A stretch of DNA of 64,000 nucleotides from Bacteroidota bacterium (lineage in GTDB: Bacteria; Bacteroidota; Bacteroidia; Sphingobacteriales; Sphingobacteriaceae), in assembly GCA_018266915.1 (NCBI GenBank), contig JAFDZM010000076.1, positions 62,001 to 126,000 of the forward strand. The letters run 5' to 3'. A program made the position numbers and the translations under genes. Positions within the stretch are counted from its first letter, which is position 1, and every line of letters starts with the position of its first letter. The notes below the pieces were generated by a model. That model had not been told where the DNA came from and did not search any database. It worked only from the letters and a program-made list of their open reading frames with translations. Of this stretch, positions 7,304 to 14,815 are shown piece by piece.

Positions 7304-9589
7304 TTGGATTATTTAAAGGGATTAAACCCGGCCCAGCGCGACGCAGTATTGCAAATGAACGGACCGGTAATGATCATTGCGGGTGCAGGTTCGGGCAAAA
7401 CAAGGGTGATCACCATGCGTGTGGCGCACCTTATTGCCAACGGGGTTGATGCTTTTAATATACTGGTGCTTACCTTCACCAACAAGGCAGCGCGCGAAAT
7501 GCGCGAGCGCATTATGCATGTAGTGGGCGAAGAAGCCAAAAACATCTGGATGGGTACCTTCCACTCTGTTTTTGCCAAAATTTTGCGTGTCGAGGCCGAC
7601 AAGATCGGCTACCCAAACAACTTTACCATTTACGATACCGACGACAGCAAAAGCGTTATCCGCGCCATCCTGAAAGAGATGAACCTGGATGATAAGCTGT
7701 ACAATGCTAACTTCGTCTATAACCGCATTTCAGGGGCAAAAAACAACCTCATTTCCTGGCAGGAATACCAGCAGAACGACCAGATTCAGGCCGATGATTT
7801 TTCTTCCGGCCGCGGGCAGTTGGGTAAGATATACGAAACTTACTCCAACCGTTGTTTCCGTGCCGGCGCAATGGATTTTGATGATTTGCTATTCAAAACC
7901 AACGAGTTGCTGAAACGCTATCCCGAAGTACTGAACAAATACCAGCACAAGTTTAAATACCTGATGGTGGATGAGTACCAGGACACCAACTTTTCGCAAT
8001 ACCTGATCGTGAAGAAGCTGGCTGCGGTGAATGAGAACATCTGCGTAGTTGGTGACGATGCGCAAAGTATCTATGCCTTCCGTGGCGCCAATATTCAAAA
8101 CATCCTGAATTTTGAGAAGGATTATCCTGACCTGAAAGTATTCAAACTGGAGCAGAACTATCGCTCTACTCAAAATATAGTTAACGTTGCCAACAGCATA
8201 ATTGCCAATAATAAGGAGCAGCTGAAAAAGAACGTTTTCTCCGAAAAGGAAGAAGGCGATAAAATAAAGGTAATGCGCGCCTTCAGCGATAATGAAGAAG
8301 GCAAGATAGTGGCGGAAGCTATTATGCAGGAGCGTTCAACCAAGGGCATGAAATGGCATGATTTTGCCATTCTTTATCGCACCAACGCCCAATCGCGCTC
8401 TATGGAAGAGGCATTGCGTAAAATAAACATACCTTATAAGATATATGGAGGTCAATCCTTCTACCAGCGCAAAGAAATAAAGGACCTGATCGCTTATTTC
8501 AGGCTGACTATTAACCCTGCTGATGAGGAAGCACTGAAACGTGTTATCAACTACCCTCGTCGTGGTATCGGTGATACAACTGTCGATAAGATAATTTTGG
8601 CCGCCGATCAAAACATGGTAACCGTATGGGAAGCCGTGATCAACCCGTCAAAATATTTGGATGGCCGTAGTTCCGCAGCTGTGGCAACCTTTGCTACCAT
8701 GATTCAGAGCTTCCAGGTAATTACACGGACTCAATCGGCCTACGATGCGGCATTACATATCGCGCAACATTCAGGTATCTTAAAAGACCTGTATGAGGAT
8801 AAATCCGTTGAAGGACTAAACCGTTACGAAAACATCCAGGAGTTGCTGAACGGTATTAAAGAGTTCTCGGAGCGTGAAGATATCGAGGAAAAAGGCCTGG
8901 AAGTATTTATGCAGGATGTCGCTCTTTTAACCAGCGACGACAAAAACGATAACAAGGATGCTGACACCGTATCTTTAATGACCATACACTCTGCCAAAGG
9001 TCTCGAATTTCCACAGGTATTTGTGGTCGGTTTGGAAGAAAACCTTTTCCCTTCGCAAATGTCCCTTAATTCGCGCAGCGACCTGGAGGAAGAGCGCCGG
9101 TTGTTTTACGTAGCCGTTACCCGTGCTGAGCGCAGGCTTCATATCAGCTATGCTACTTCGCGCTTTAAATTCGGCACGCTGATCAGTTGCGAACCAAGCC
9201 GTTTCCTGGATGAGATCGATGCCCGTTACCTTGAGCTTGATTTTACTGCAAAACCCGCTCCGTCAGCCAGTAATCCGTTTTTCGACGATGAACGTAACTC
9301 ATGGAACAAGCGCAGTGGCGGAGATGCATTTTCGAAACCGAAACCTGCGACTGCACCGCCGGTTAAAACCACGTCAATCCTTGCTAAGGCTCATGTACCA
9401 TCACCGGGGTTTGCACCATCAGATACCAGTAATTTGCAGGTGGGTATGGAAGTAGAGCATGAACGCTTTGGTTTTGGAAAAGTTATTAACCTTGAAGGCA
9501 ATAAACCCGACATTAAGGCCACCATCTTTTTCAAAGAAATAGGACAAAAACAACTCTTGCTTAAATTCGCGAAATTGCGTATATTATAA
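7304..9589 (+). CDS. pcrA: UvrD/PcrA-type superfamily 1 DNA helicase
   Basis: The 761-residue protein shows the SF1A motifs: Walker A GAGSGKT (27-33), motif Ia VLTFTNKAAREM, motif II VDEYQDT, motif III GDDAQSIYAFRGA, motif IV QNYRST, motif V TIHSAKGLEF and motif VI VAVTRAERRL. It unwinds DNA 3'-5' in excision repair and replication-fork clearance. The C-terminal 100 residues hold a Pro/Ala-rich linker and the tudor-like RNA-polymerase-binding end (GMEVEHERFGFGKVINLEG), as in PcrA. The start is TTG at 7304, preceded by AGAGGA, a good ribosome site for this organism. Confidence 0.93.
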   Translation: MDYLKGLNPAQRDAVLQMNGPVMIIAGAGSGKTRVITMRVAHLIANGVDAFNILVLTFTNKAAREMRERIMHVVGEEAKNIWMGTFHSVFAKILRVEADKIGYPNNFTIYDTDDSKSVIRAILKEMNLDDKLYNANFVYNRISGAKNNLISWQEYQQNDQIQADDFSSGRGQLGKIYETYSNRCFRAGAMDFDDLLFKTNELLKRYPEVLNKYQHKFKYLMVDEYQDTNFSQYLIVKKLAAVNENICVVGDDAQSIYAFRGANIQNILNFEKDYPDLKVFKLEQNYRSTQNIVNVANSIIANNKEQLKKNVFSEKEEGDKIKVMRAFSDNEEGKIVAEAIMQERSTKGMKWHDFAILYRTNAQSRSMEEALRKINIPYKIYGGQSFYQRKEIKDLIAYFRLTINPADEEALKRVINYPRRGIGDTTVDKIILAADQNMVTVWEAVINPSKYLDGRSSAAVATFATMIQSFQVITRTQSAYDAALHIAQHSGILKDLYEDKSVEGLNRYENIQELLNGIKEFSEREDIEEKGLEVFMQDVALLTSDDKNDNKDADTVSLMTIHSAKGLEFPQVFVVGLEENLFPSQMSLNSRSDLEEERRLFYVAVTRAERRLHISYATSRFKFGTLISCEPSRFLDEIDARYLELDFTAKPAPSASNPFFDDERNSWNKRSGGDAFSKPKPATAPPVKTTSILAKAHVPSPGFAPSDTSNLQVGMEVEHERFGFGKVINLEGNKPDIKATIFFKEIGQKQLLLKFAKLRIL

Positions 9590-9839
9590 ATTATTAACTA
9601 ATCGTTTATTGTGTTTTCTAATAACTAATCTCTCCCGATCAGTATTTCCAATTACATTAAATCATTGAGAATTGGTTAAAATTCCATGACAAATATTTCC
9701 TCTTTGTAGAAAGATTTCCCCATTACTACCCGCAACAAAATTGCTTATAATGCAATAACACTTAATTAAGGGCATATTAGCTTATGGCACACAGTTTGGA
9801 TTGTGTTTAGCACCCTTAAACAATTTTACATATTGAATT

Positions 9840-10208
9840 ATGAGCGATCCAAACAAAAGAACCGCAAACAAGTCAATCGGAAAAAGCATCAGAATTTTGC
9901 GTCACCAGCATGGCTGGAGTCAGGAAGATATAGCTAACCGTTTAGGTATCTCTATCCCTGCATTTTCAAAAATTGAAACTGGTGTAACCGACGTTAACTT
10001 ATCACGCCTTGAACAAATCGCAAACATCTATGAAGTTAGCGTAGTTCAACTATTAACTGTAGACAACGAACAAGCTGAAGTGGCCCCCACACACTTAAAC
10101 CTTATCCAAAAGAAATTAAGTGACCGCGAAAACGAAATTGCTGCGCTGCAACGCAAAGTAATTGAGCTGTATGAAGAGCTTCGTAACAAAGGTTCGATGG
10201 CCAGTTAA
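9840..10208 (+). CDS. XRE-family HTH transcriptional regulator with C-terminal coiled coil
   Basis: Residues about 14-70 form a Cro/C1-type helix-turn-helix (IRILRHQHGWSQEDIANRLG ... SKIETG). Residues 90-116 (LIQKKLSDRENEIAALQRKV) are heptad-like and probably dimerise it. At 122 residues it is a free-standing DNA-binding regulator with no ligand domain. The 250 bases upstream are AT-rich with no array, which is unusual for this window and suggests a real, perhaps autoregulated, promoter region. The target is unknown. Confidence 0.88.
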   Translation: MSDPNKRTANKSIGKSIRILRHQHGWSQEDIANRLGISIPAFSKIETGVTDVNLSRLEQIANIYEVSVVQLLTVDNEQAEVAPTHLNLIQKKLSDRENEIAALQRKVIELYEELRNKGSMAS

Positions 10209-10434
10209 TCAAATTGTGTGCTAAAAACTACATTTTAAGCTCTTTTTATCATTTATTATACAATAATTGAGAAGGGCTTATTTGTATTTATTAAACACAG
10301 AGAAATAATATTAATTATAAAAAGATAAAGATTTCTCATAAATAAATTAAGCCTGGTTTTATCGAATAAACTGTACAAATCGTATTTTTTGGAGTAACAA
10401 TTGTAGCATTCACAGATATTAAATCGAATTTGTG

Positions 10435-10722
10435 ATGCTCAATTATCTGATTTCAATACCGAAAAATGGGGCCTCTAAAAAGGAAACCATCCACGATCCT
10501 GAAACCAAATTAAAGATCAAAGTATTCGATCTTTTAAAGTCGAAGTTTAGTCCCAAGCAGGGCGAAGTAAGGTACTTTGTCACGGCCGGAGATGAAACTC
10601 TGGCCTTTGAAACGGAGGGTTACACTAACAGGCACCGTAACCTGCTCATCCTGCAAATGATATCCTGGTATTGCGTATATCTTGGATTATTTGAAGCACA
10701 GATACATGCTAATTGGCCGTGA
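10435..10722 (+). CDS. Small cytoplasmic protein of unknown function
   Basis: About 95 residues from ATG 10435; a GTG at 10432 directly before it is the alternative. There is no signal peptide. The C-terminal helix (LLILQMISWYCVYLGLFEAQ) is hydrophobic and aromatic but broken by charge, so not clearly a membrane span. It follows the XRE regulator on the same strand after a 226-base AT-rich gap. I do not recognise a family. Confidence 0.6.
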   Translation: MLNYLISIPKNGASKKETIHDPETKLKIKVFDLLKSKFSPKQGEVRYFVTAGDETLAFETEGYTNRHRNLLILQMISWYCVYLGLFEAQIHANWP

Positions 10723-10729
10723 TCCCGGA

Positions 10730-10850
10730 GTCATTAGTCATTAGTCATTAGTCATTAGTCGACAACAAATTGCTGATTGATTTATTGTTGGATTGTTTTA
10801 TTGTTGGTAACTTAATGAGTTAAATTCTTCCGACTTCCGACTTCCGACTT
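10730..10850. repeat. Two different period-7 arrays in one spacer
   Basis: GTCATTA is repeated four times perfectly at 10730-10757 plus a partial. CTTCCGA is repeated three times perfectly at 10827-10847 plus CTT. Between them lies a 16-base tandem (GATTGATTTATTGTTG-like, about 10775-10806). The TPR-protein stop codon (10849-10851) abuts the second array. These are the least degenerate units in the window, so perhaps the youngest. Confidence 0.9.
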
Positions 10851-12288
10851 AAAAACTGGTTCTTTTAGGATCATGCAGGATATCTGTCATATCGATAATC
10901 TTTTCGTCGATATCTGATACACATTTATTCATCATGTTGATACATTCCTGCTGGTCAACAAGCCCTTCTTTTTCCAGGTTCATTAAACCTTTCAGGGTAG
11001 CAATCGGACCGCGTATCTGGTGCGATAAGTATGAGGAGTATTCCGAAAGCTTTTTGTTTTTGATTTGCAGGTCGCGCGTACGCTCATCGATTATTTCTTC
11101 CAGGTGATGATTGATTCGGTCGAGATTATCTTTTTGTCTTGAAACCTCACTGTTCAGCTCAGTCAACCTCACATTAGTTTTCGCTTTGCGCCGCACGTTG
11201 CCAAATAACAATGCTATTACGATCAGCAGCAAACCTGAAGCGGATACAGCCCACCAGAATTTTACCCTGTCATTTTTTTGCCGCTCAATAATCAGCTCAT
11301 TCTCTCTTTGCTTTTCCTGCTGGTCATGCTGCCTTTTCATCAGCGCCAAATCCGATGAAAGCATATCGGCTTGAAGAGTACTGTCTCTTACATATATAGT
11401 ATGCAGGTAAGACATTGCCTGCTGGTAGTTTTTTCTATGAAACGCCAGCTGATAAGAGTTGTATGTAAATTGGGCTTCCATATCAGCATCTTTGGTTTGC
11501 TGAGCATAACCAATACCTTCATCAGTAAACCTTTGCGCCTCATCATACATCTTCTTTTCGGTATATAATGATGAAAGTGTAAGATCAATTTTAGCGATCA
11601 GGGTATTATAGTCTTTGCTTTTTGCTTGCTTATTTGCTACAAGCAGCATCTGTTCGGCCTTATCATATTGCTTTAGCTTATAATAGATAATCGCAATATT
11701 TTGCAGAATAATAATAGGATTTGACGGGTCATTGATCTTCAAATAAAGGTCGCGGCTCTTATTATAGTAGTCAAGTGATGCATTGAAATTCTTTTTCTGC
11801 TGATAAACGTTACCCATATTAAGGTATACTCCGGCCATGGCTTTATTATCGCCTAATTGCTGAGCTATTGCCAGGGCCTTTTGCAGGTAAAATAAAGACT
11901 GATCATAGTCAAGTTCCAGGTAAAGGTTACCAATATTGTTATAAACTTTTCCCTGGCCCGACAGATCTTTTGCCCGTTTGAAATAGGAAAGCGCATTCAG
12001 ATAATCAGCAATAGCCTGGGTGCTGTTATGTGCGTAAGCCTCGCCTACCCCCATCACCCTGTAAGCTTCCGCAATGCCGTAAATGTAGTTCAGTTTTTGC
12101 GCAAGTTCGAGCGCCTGTTGTCCTTTCGCAATCGTTTGCTCATGATCGGTAAACCGGATCTTAAATCCCTGCCGGTTTAGCAGGTTCACCTGTGCAGTAT
12201 CCTGCTTACTATCGATAGCCACATCGGCATGCGCCCCGGCCAAAGACAGAAACAGAAATATTATAAGTAATAAATAAGCTTTTTTCAT
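10849..12288 (-). CDS. TPR-repeat membrane sensor with a lone histidine-kinase dimerisation domain
   Basis: The protein has a signal peptide, then about seven TPR-like repeats in the periplasm, a membrane span (WWAVSASGLLLIVIALLF, about 345-362), a coiled coil, and a DHp-like helix pair with SHQIRGPIATLKGL. His423 aligns with the phospho-accepting His of HisKA H-boxes. The protein ends 56 residues later with no HATPase domain, and the remaining 128 bases before the next gene cannot hold one. TPR sensor kinases of this shape are common in Bacteroidota, normally with the ATPase. It may act as a phospho-acceptor, a dominant-negative partner, or a relic. Confidence 0.8.
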   Translation of the reverse strand: MKKAYLLLIIFLFLSLAGAHADVAIDSKQDTAQVNLLNRQGFKIRFTDHEQTIAKGQQALELAQKLNYIYGIAEAYRVMGVGEAYAHNSTQAIADYLNALSYFKRAKDLSGQGKVYNNIGNLYLELDYDQSLFYLQKALAIAQQLGDNKAMAGVYLNMGNVYQQKKNFNASLDYYNKSRDLYLKINDPSNPIIILQNIAIIYYKLKQYDKAEQMLLVANKQAKSKDYNTLIAKIDLTLSSLYTEKKMYDEAQRFTDEGIGYAQQTKDADMEAQFTYNSYQLAFHRKNYQQAMSYLHTIYVRDSTLQADMLSSDLALMKRQHDQQEKQRENELIIERQKNDRVKFWWAVSASGLLLIVIALLFGNVRRKAKTNVRLTELNSEVSRQKDNLDRINHHLEEIIDERTRDLQIKNKKLSEYSSYLSHQIRGPIATLKGLMNLEKEGLVDQQECINMMNKCVSDIDEKIIDMTDILHDPKRTSF

Positions 12289-12653
12289 TAATGCAGAACA
12301 GGCTTAGAAGCTGTGCTATGACCCTAATACGGGAAAGTGATTAAAAAGATGCGTTAAATATTTTTTTACTAAAATTTTTAATTCTAAAAAACATCTTTAT
12401 ATTTGTAAAGCAACTTTAGTTAACAAGTGTAAATAGCTAATAATTAGCTTTTTATAACTTAATTTTTTATACAATTTTTGAGCTATTTTTTGATAAATTT
12501 TATCAATCTTTCATTAAAAAGGTTCAAAAAATATAAAAAATGCAAAAAAGTGATAAAAAACAGGTTTTTAGTTACTTATATGGATTATCTAATTAAGAAA
12601 ACAGAAATGTTTTTTTAAGCAAATCTAAAGGAGCACATACCTAGATGAAAGAC
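12289..12653. other. Very AT-rich intergenic region
   Basis: Some 350 bases, notably richer in A and T than the rest, with many poly-A/T tracts that may bend DNA. No array or recognisable gene is visible. It separates divergent genes and ends at the terminator-like hairpin at 12654-12692, so a short RNA may be made here. Confidence 0.4.
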
Positions 12654-12692
12654 GCCTTACTCTTCCGGATTTGTCGGAGAATAAGGCTTTTT
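12654..12692 (+). terminator. Hairpin with T run upstream of the nonapeptide-repeat gene
   Basis: GCCTTA (12654-12659) pairs with TAAGGC (12682-12687), with further inner pairs, and is followed by five Ts. TAGATG (12642-12647) and CATCTA (12694-12699) can extend the stem around the T run. It lies 72 bases before the next start codon, so it may be an attenuator or the end of a short RNA. Confidence 0.65.
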
Positions 12693-12763
12693 GCATCTAA
12701 GAGAATTTTTAAAATGCATTTATTAACCACCAAATTCTATAACCATTATTAATTAACATTCAC

Positions 12764-13027
12764 ATGAAAAAAGTAATCCTTGGTGCTCTTCTTGTCGCGA
12801 GTATCGCTACTTTATCCTCGTTCACTTCGAACACGGATACTACTAAAAGCGGTGCTGTTGCTGACAGAACTTCATTAGGTACTGCTGATGACAGAACTTC
12901 ATTGGGTACTGCCGATGACAGGACTTCATTAGGTACTGCTGACGACAGAACCTCTTTAGGTACTGCCGATGCAAGAAAAATGAAGCAGCACGTTGCTGAC
13001 AGAACTTCATTAGGTACTGCTGACTAA
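12764..13027 (+). CDS. Small exported protein of five identical nonapeptides (DRTSLGTAD)
   Basis: The 87-residue protein has a signal peptide (basic MKK, hydrophobic run, polar from about residue 20) and a Thr/Ser-rich linker. Five copies of DRTSLGTAD follow: four in tandem (residues 34-69) and one after a basic spacer ARKMKQHVA. The DNA units differ at six codon third positions yet all encode the same peptide, so the protein sequence is under selection. I do not recognise a family. The Thr/Ser/Asp pattern recalls graspetide precursors, but no ATP-grasp enzyme is nearby and a Sec signal argues for plain export. Confidence 0.85.
   Translation: MKKVILGALLVASIATLSSFTSNTDTTKSGAVADRTSLGTADDRTSLGTADDRTSLGTADDRTSLGTADARKMKQHVADRTSLGTAD
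12863..13024 (+). repeat. 27-base coding repeat, five units with one interruption
   Basis: Units lie at 12863-12889, 12890-12916, 12917-12943, 12944-12970 and 12998-13024. All differences between units are synonymous. Confidence 0.97.
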
Positions 13028-13045
13028 TTAGATTGGTCAGGCATG

Positions 13046-13068
13046 GCGATCAGCGAAAAACTGATCGC
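13046..13068 (+). other. Hairpin in the 3' untranslated region
   Basis: GCGATCAG pairs perfectly with CTGATCGC across a 7-base loop, 19 bases after the repeat-protein stop. With the terminator at 13134 it gives a structured 3' tail of about 140 bases, a possible source of a small RNA. Confidence 0.6.
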
Positions 13069-13133
13069 GGGGAATGTATAAAGTACTAGGTATCGGTACT
13101 TATACGCCGTTAACCCGGATAAAGATAATGCCT

Positions 13134-13170
13134 GGCTTAAAGCCCTTAAAAAAGGGCTTTAAGCCTTTCC
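13134..13170 (+). terminator. Strong hairpin ending the nonapeptide-repeat transcript
   Basis: GGCTTAAAGCCCTT pairs perfectly with AAGGGCTTTAAGCC (14 pairs, 4-base loop), followed by TTT. Further downstream, 13192-13226 holds another 9-base inverted repeat (GATATTATT/AATAATATC). Confidence 0.85.
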
Positions 13171-13343
13171 ATTGATCTTTTTTATCCGATTGATATTATT
13201 TTGCATATTAAATACATAATAATATCTCCTGCCTTTGTGAAAAACAGCCTTTTTTCTCTTCTCTCTCTTAACTGGTTTTAAACCCGTAGGTTATTCTTTT
13301 GCGTAATTTTTTGCTTAACTAATTGCTCTATCAGCATAAAAAG

Positions 13344-13351
13344 TATATTTG
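13344..13351 (+). promoter_or_regulatory. Bacteroidota -7 box for the dipeptidase gene
   Basis: TATATTTG matches TAnnTTTG. ATTG at 13322-13325 lies 18 bases upstream as a candidate -33 box. The ATG follows 16 bases later. Confidence 0.65.
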
Positions 13352-13367
13352 CTGCAAATTCATCGCT

Positions 13368-14741
13368 ATGCAAAATATCAAGCAATATGTGGAGCAGAAT
13401 AAACAGCGTTTTTTAGACGAACTGTTTGAATTATTGCGCTTGCCGTCAGTTAGTGCCGACCCTAAATACAAACCTGAAGTACTCAAAACAGCAGACCATG
13501 TAGCCCAAAAACTGCGTGATGCCGGTGCAGACAATGTTGAAGTATGCCAAACGGCCGGCTACCCGATAGTATATGGTGAAAAGCTTGTTGATCTATCAAA
13601 GCCAACTGTATTGGTTTATGGTCATTATGATGTTCAGCCTGCGGATCCACTGGAGCTATGGAAAACCCCGCCCTTTGAACCTACTGTTCGCGATGGCAAA
13701 ATATATGCACGCGGTGCTTGTGATGATAAGGGCCAGTTTTACATGCATGTAAAAGCGTTTGAGCTGATGATGCGGAATGACGGTCTGCCTTGTAACATCA
13801 AGTTTATGATTGAAGGCGAGGAAGAAGTAGGTTCATCTAACCTGGGCATATTTGTTAAAGCCAATAAAGATAGATTGAAAGCCGACGTTGTGCTTATATC
13901 GGATACATCGATGATCAGCATGGAGCATCCGTCACTGGAGACGGGTTTAAGAGGCTTATCTTATCTCGAAGTTGAAGTTACCGGTCCTAACCGTGACTTG
14001 CATTCGGGAGTATACGGTGGCGCTGTAGCCAATCCGGCTACTATCCTGGCAAAAATGATCGCTTCTCTTCATGATGAAAATAATCATATCGCCATCCCAG
14101 GCTTTTATGATGATGTGATTGACCTGACACCGGAAGAGCGCAAAGCATTAAACTCCGCACCTTATGACGAAGAAGAATACAAAGAAGATTTGGGTGTAGA
14201 CGAGCTATGGGGAGAAAAAGGCTATTCGACCTTTGAACGCACCGGAACCCGGCCTACCCTTGAGGTAAATGGCATCTGGGGTGGTTATATCGGCGAAGGA
14301 GCTAAAACCGTATTGCCGTCAAAAGCAAGCGCCAAAATATCGATGCGCCTGGTTCCTAATCAGACATCTGAGAAAATCACTCAATTATTTACAGATCATT
14401 TCAAAAGGATCGCTCCACCTTCTGTAAAAGTAAAAGTGACACCTCATCATGGAGGCGAACCTGTGGTTACTCCTACTGACAGCATTGCTTACAAAGCAGC
14501 TCAAAAAGCTATAACTGAATCATTCGGTAAAGAGCCGATACCAACCCGTGGTGGAGGCAGTATCCCTATTGTAGCATTATTTGAAGCAGAATTGGGTATC
14601 AAGACCGTTCTGATGGGCTTTGGTTTGGATAGTGATGCACTGCATTCGCCAAACGAGAAATACGATATTTATAATTACTATAAGGGTATCGAAACTATCC
14701 CCCTGTTTCACAAGTATTTTGCGGAATTGAGTGGCAGTTAG
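13368..14741 (+). CDS. M20-family metallodipeptidase
   Basis: I choose the ATG at 13368; the frame is open from 13323, but that stretch overlaps the promoter. The 457-residue enzyme shows the M20 co-catalytic zinc motifs: YGHYDVQPAD, GACDDKGQ, EGEEEVGS (general base Glu and ligand), a ligand Asp in ISDTS, and a His in DALHSPNEKY. A dimerisation lid (LRGLSYLEVEVTGPNRDLHS) sits between. It should cleave dipeptides or short peptides in the cytoplasm. It converges on a dipeptide epimerase, so both may serve peptide, perhaps murein-peptide, recycling. Confidence 0.9.
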   Translation: MQNIKQYVEQNKQRFLDELFELLRLPSVSADPKYKPEVLKTADHVAQKLRDAGADNVEVCQTAGYPIVYGEKLVDLSKPTVLVYGHYDVQPADPLELWKTPPFEPTVRDGKIYARGACDDKGQFYMHVKAFELMMRNDGLPCNIKFMIEGEEEVGSSNLGIFVKANKDRLKADVVLISDTSMISMEHPSLETGLRGLSYLEVEVTGPNRDLHSGVYGGAVANPATILAKMIASLHDENNHIAIPGFYDDVIDLTPEERKALNSAPYDEEEYKEDLGVDELWGEKGYSTFERTGTRPTLEVNGIWGGYIGEGAKTVLPSKASAKISMRLVPNQTSEKITQLFTDHFKRIAPPSVKVKVTPHHGGEPVVTPTDSIAYKAAQKAITESFGKEPIPTRGGGSIPIVALFEAELGIKTVLMGFGLDSDALHSPNEKYDIYNYYKGIETIPLFHKYFAELSGS

Positions 14742-14815
14742 CGACTAGTTAACCAGTGACCAGTTATCAGTGAATTACGCCTGATAACTGGTCACCGGCT
14801 AACTGATAACTAAAC
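14739..14815. repeat. Period-7 opposed array containing both convergent stop codons
   Basis: The left arm runs in 7-base steps (TAGCGAC, TAGTTAA, CCAGTGA, CCAGTTA, TCAGTGA). The right arm (14781-14815) is its imperfect reverse complement. The dipeptidase TAG (14739-14741) begins the left arm and the epimerase TAG (14810-14812, minus) lies in the right arm. Confidence 0.88.

Noticed and set aside
7309..7602. Minus-strand open frames within pcrA
   Set aside because: Overlap conserved helicase motifs on the other strand and show no protein-like features.
10730..10760. GTCATTA tandem as a replication origin or DnaA/iteron cluster
   Set aside because: The word is not a DnaA box, the same kind of array occurs at many loci, and no initiator gene is nearby.
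10723..10850. Frameshifted HATPase domain for the TPR sensor
   Set aside because: The spacer is only about 128 bases and consists of repeats; no HATPase motifs in any frame.
12863..13024. 27-base repeats as a CRISPR array
   Set aside because: Units are contiguous with no unique spacers, lie in a signal-peptide-bearing frame, and differ only at silent sites.
13323..13367. Earlier TTG start of the M20 dipeptidase
   Set aside because: The stretch contains the -33 and -7 promoter elements, and the family begins near the ATG at 13368.
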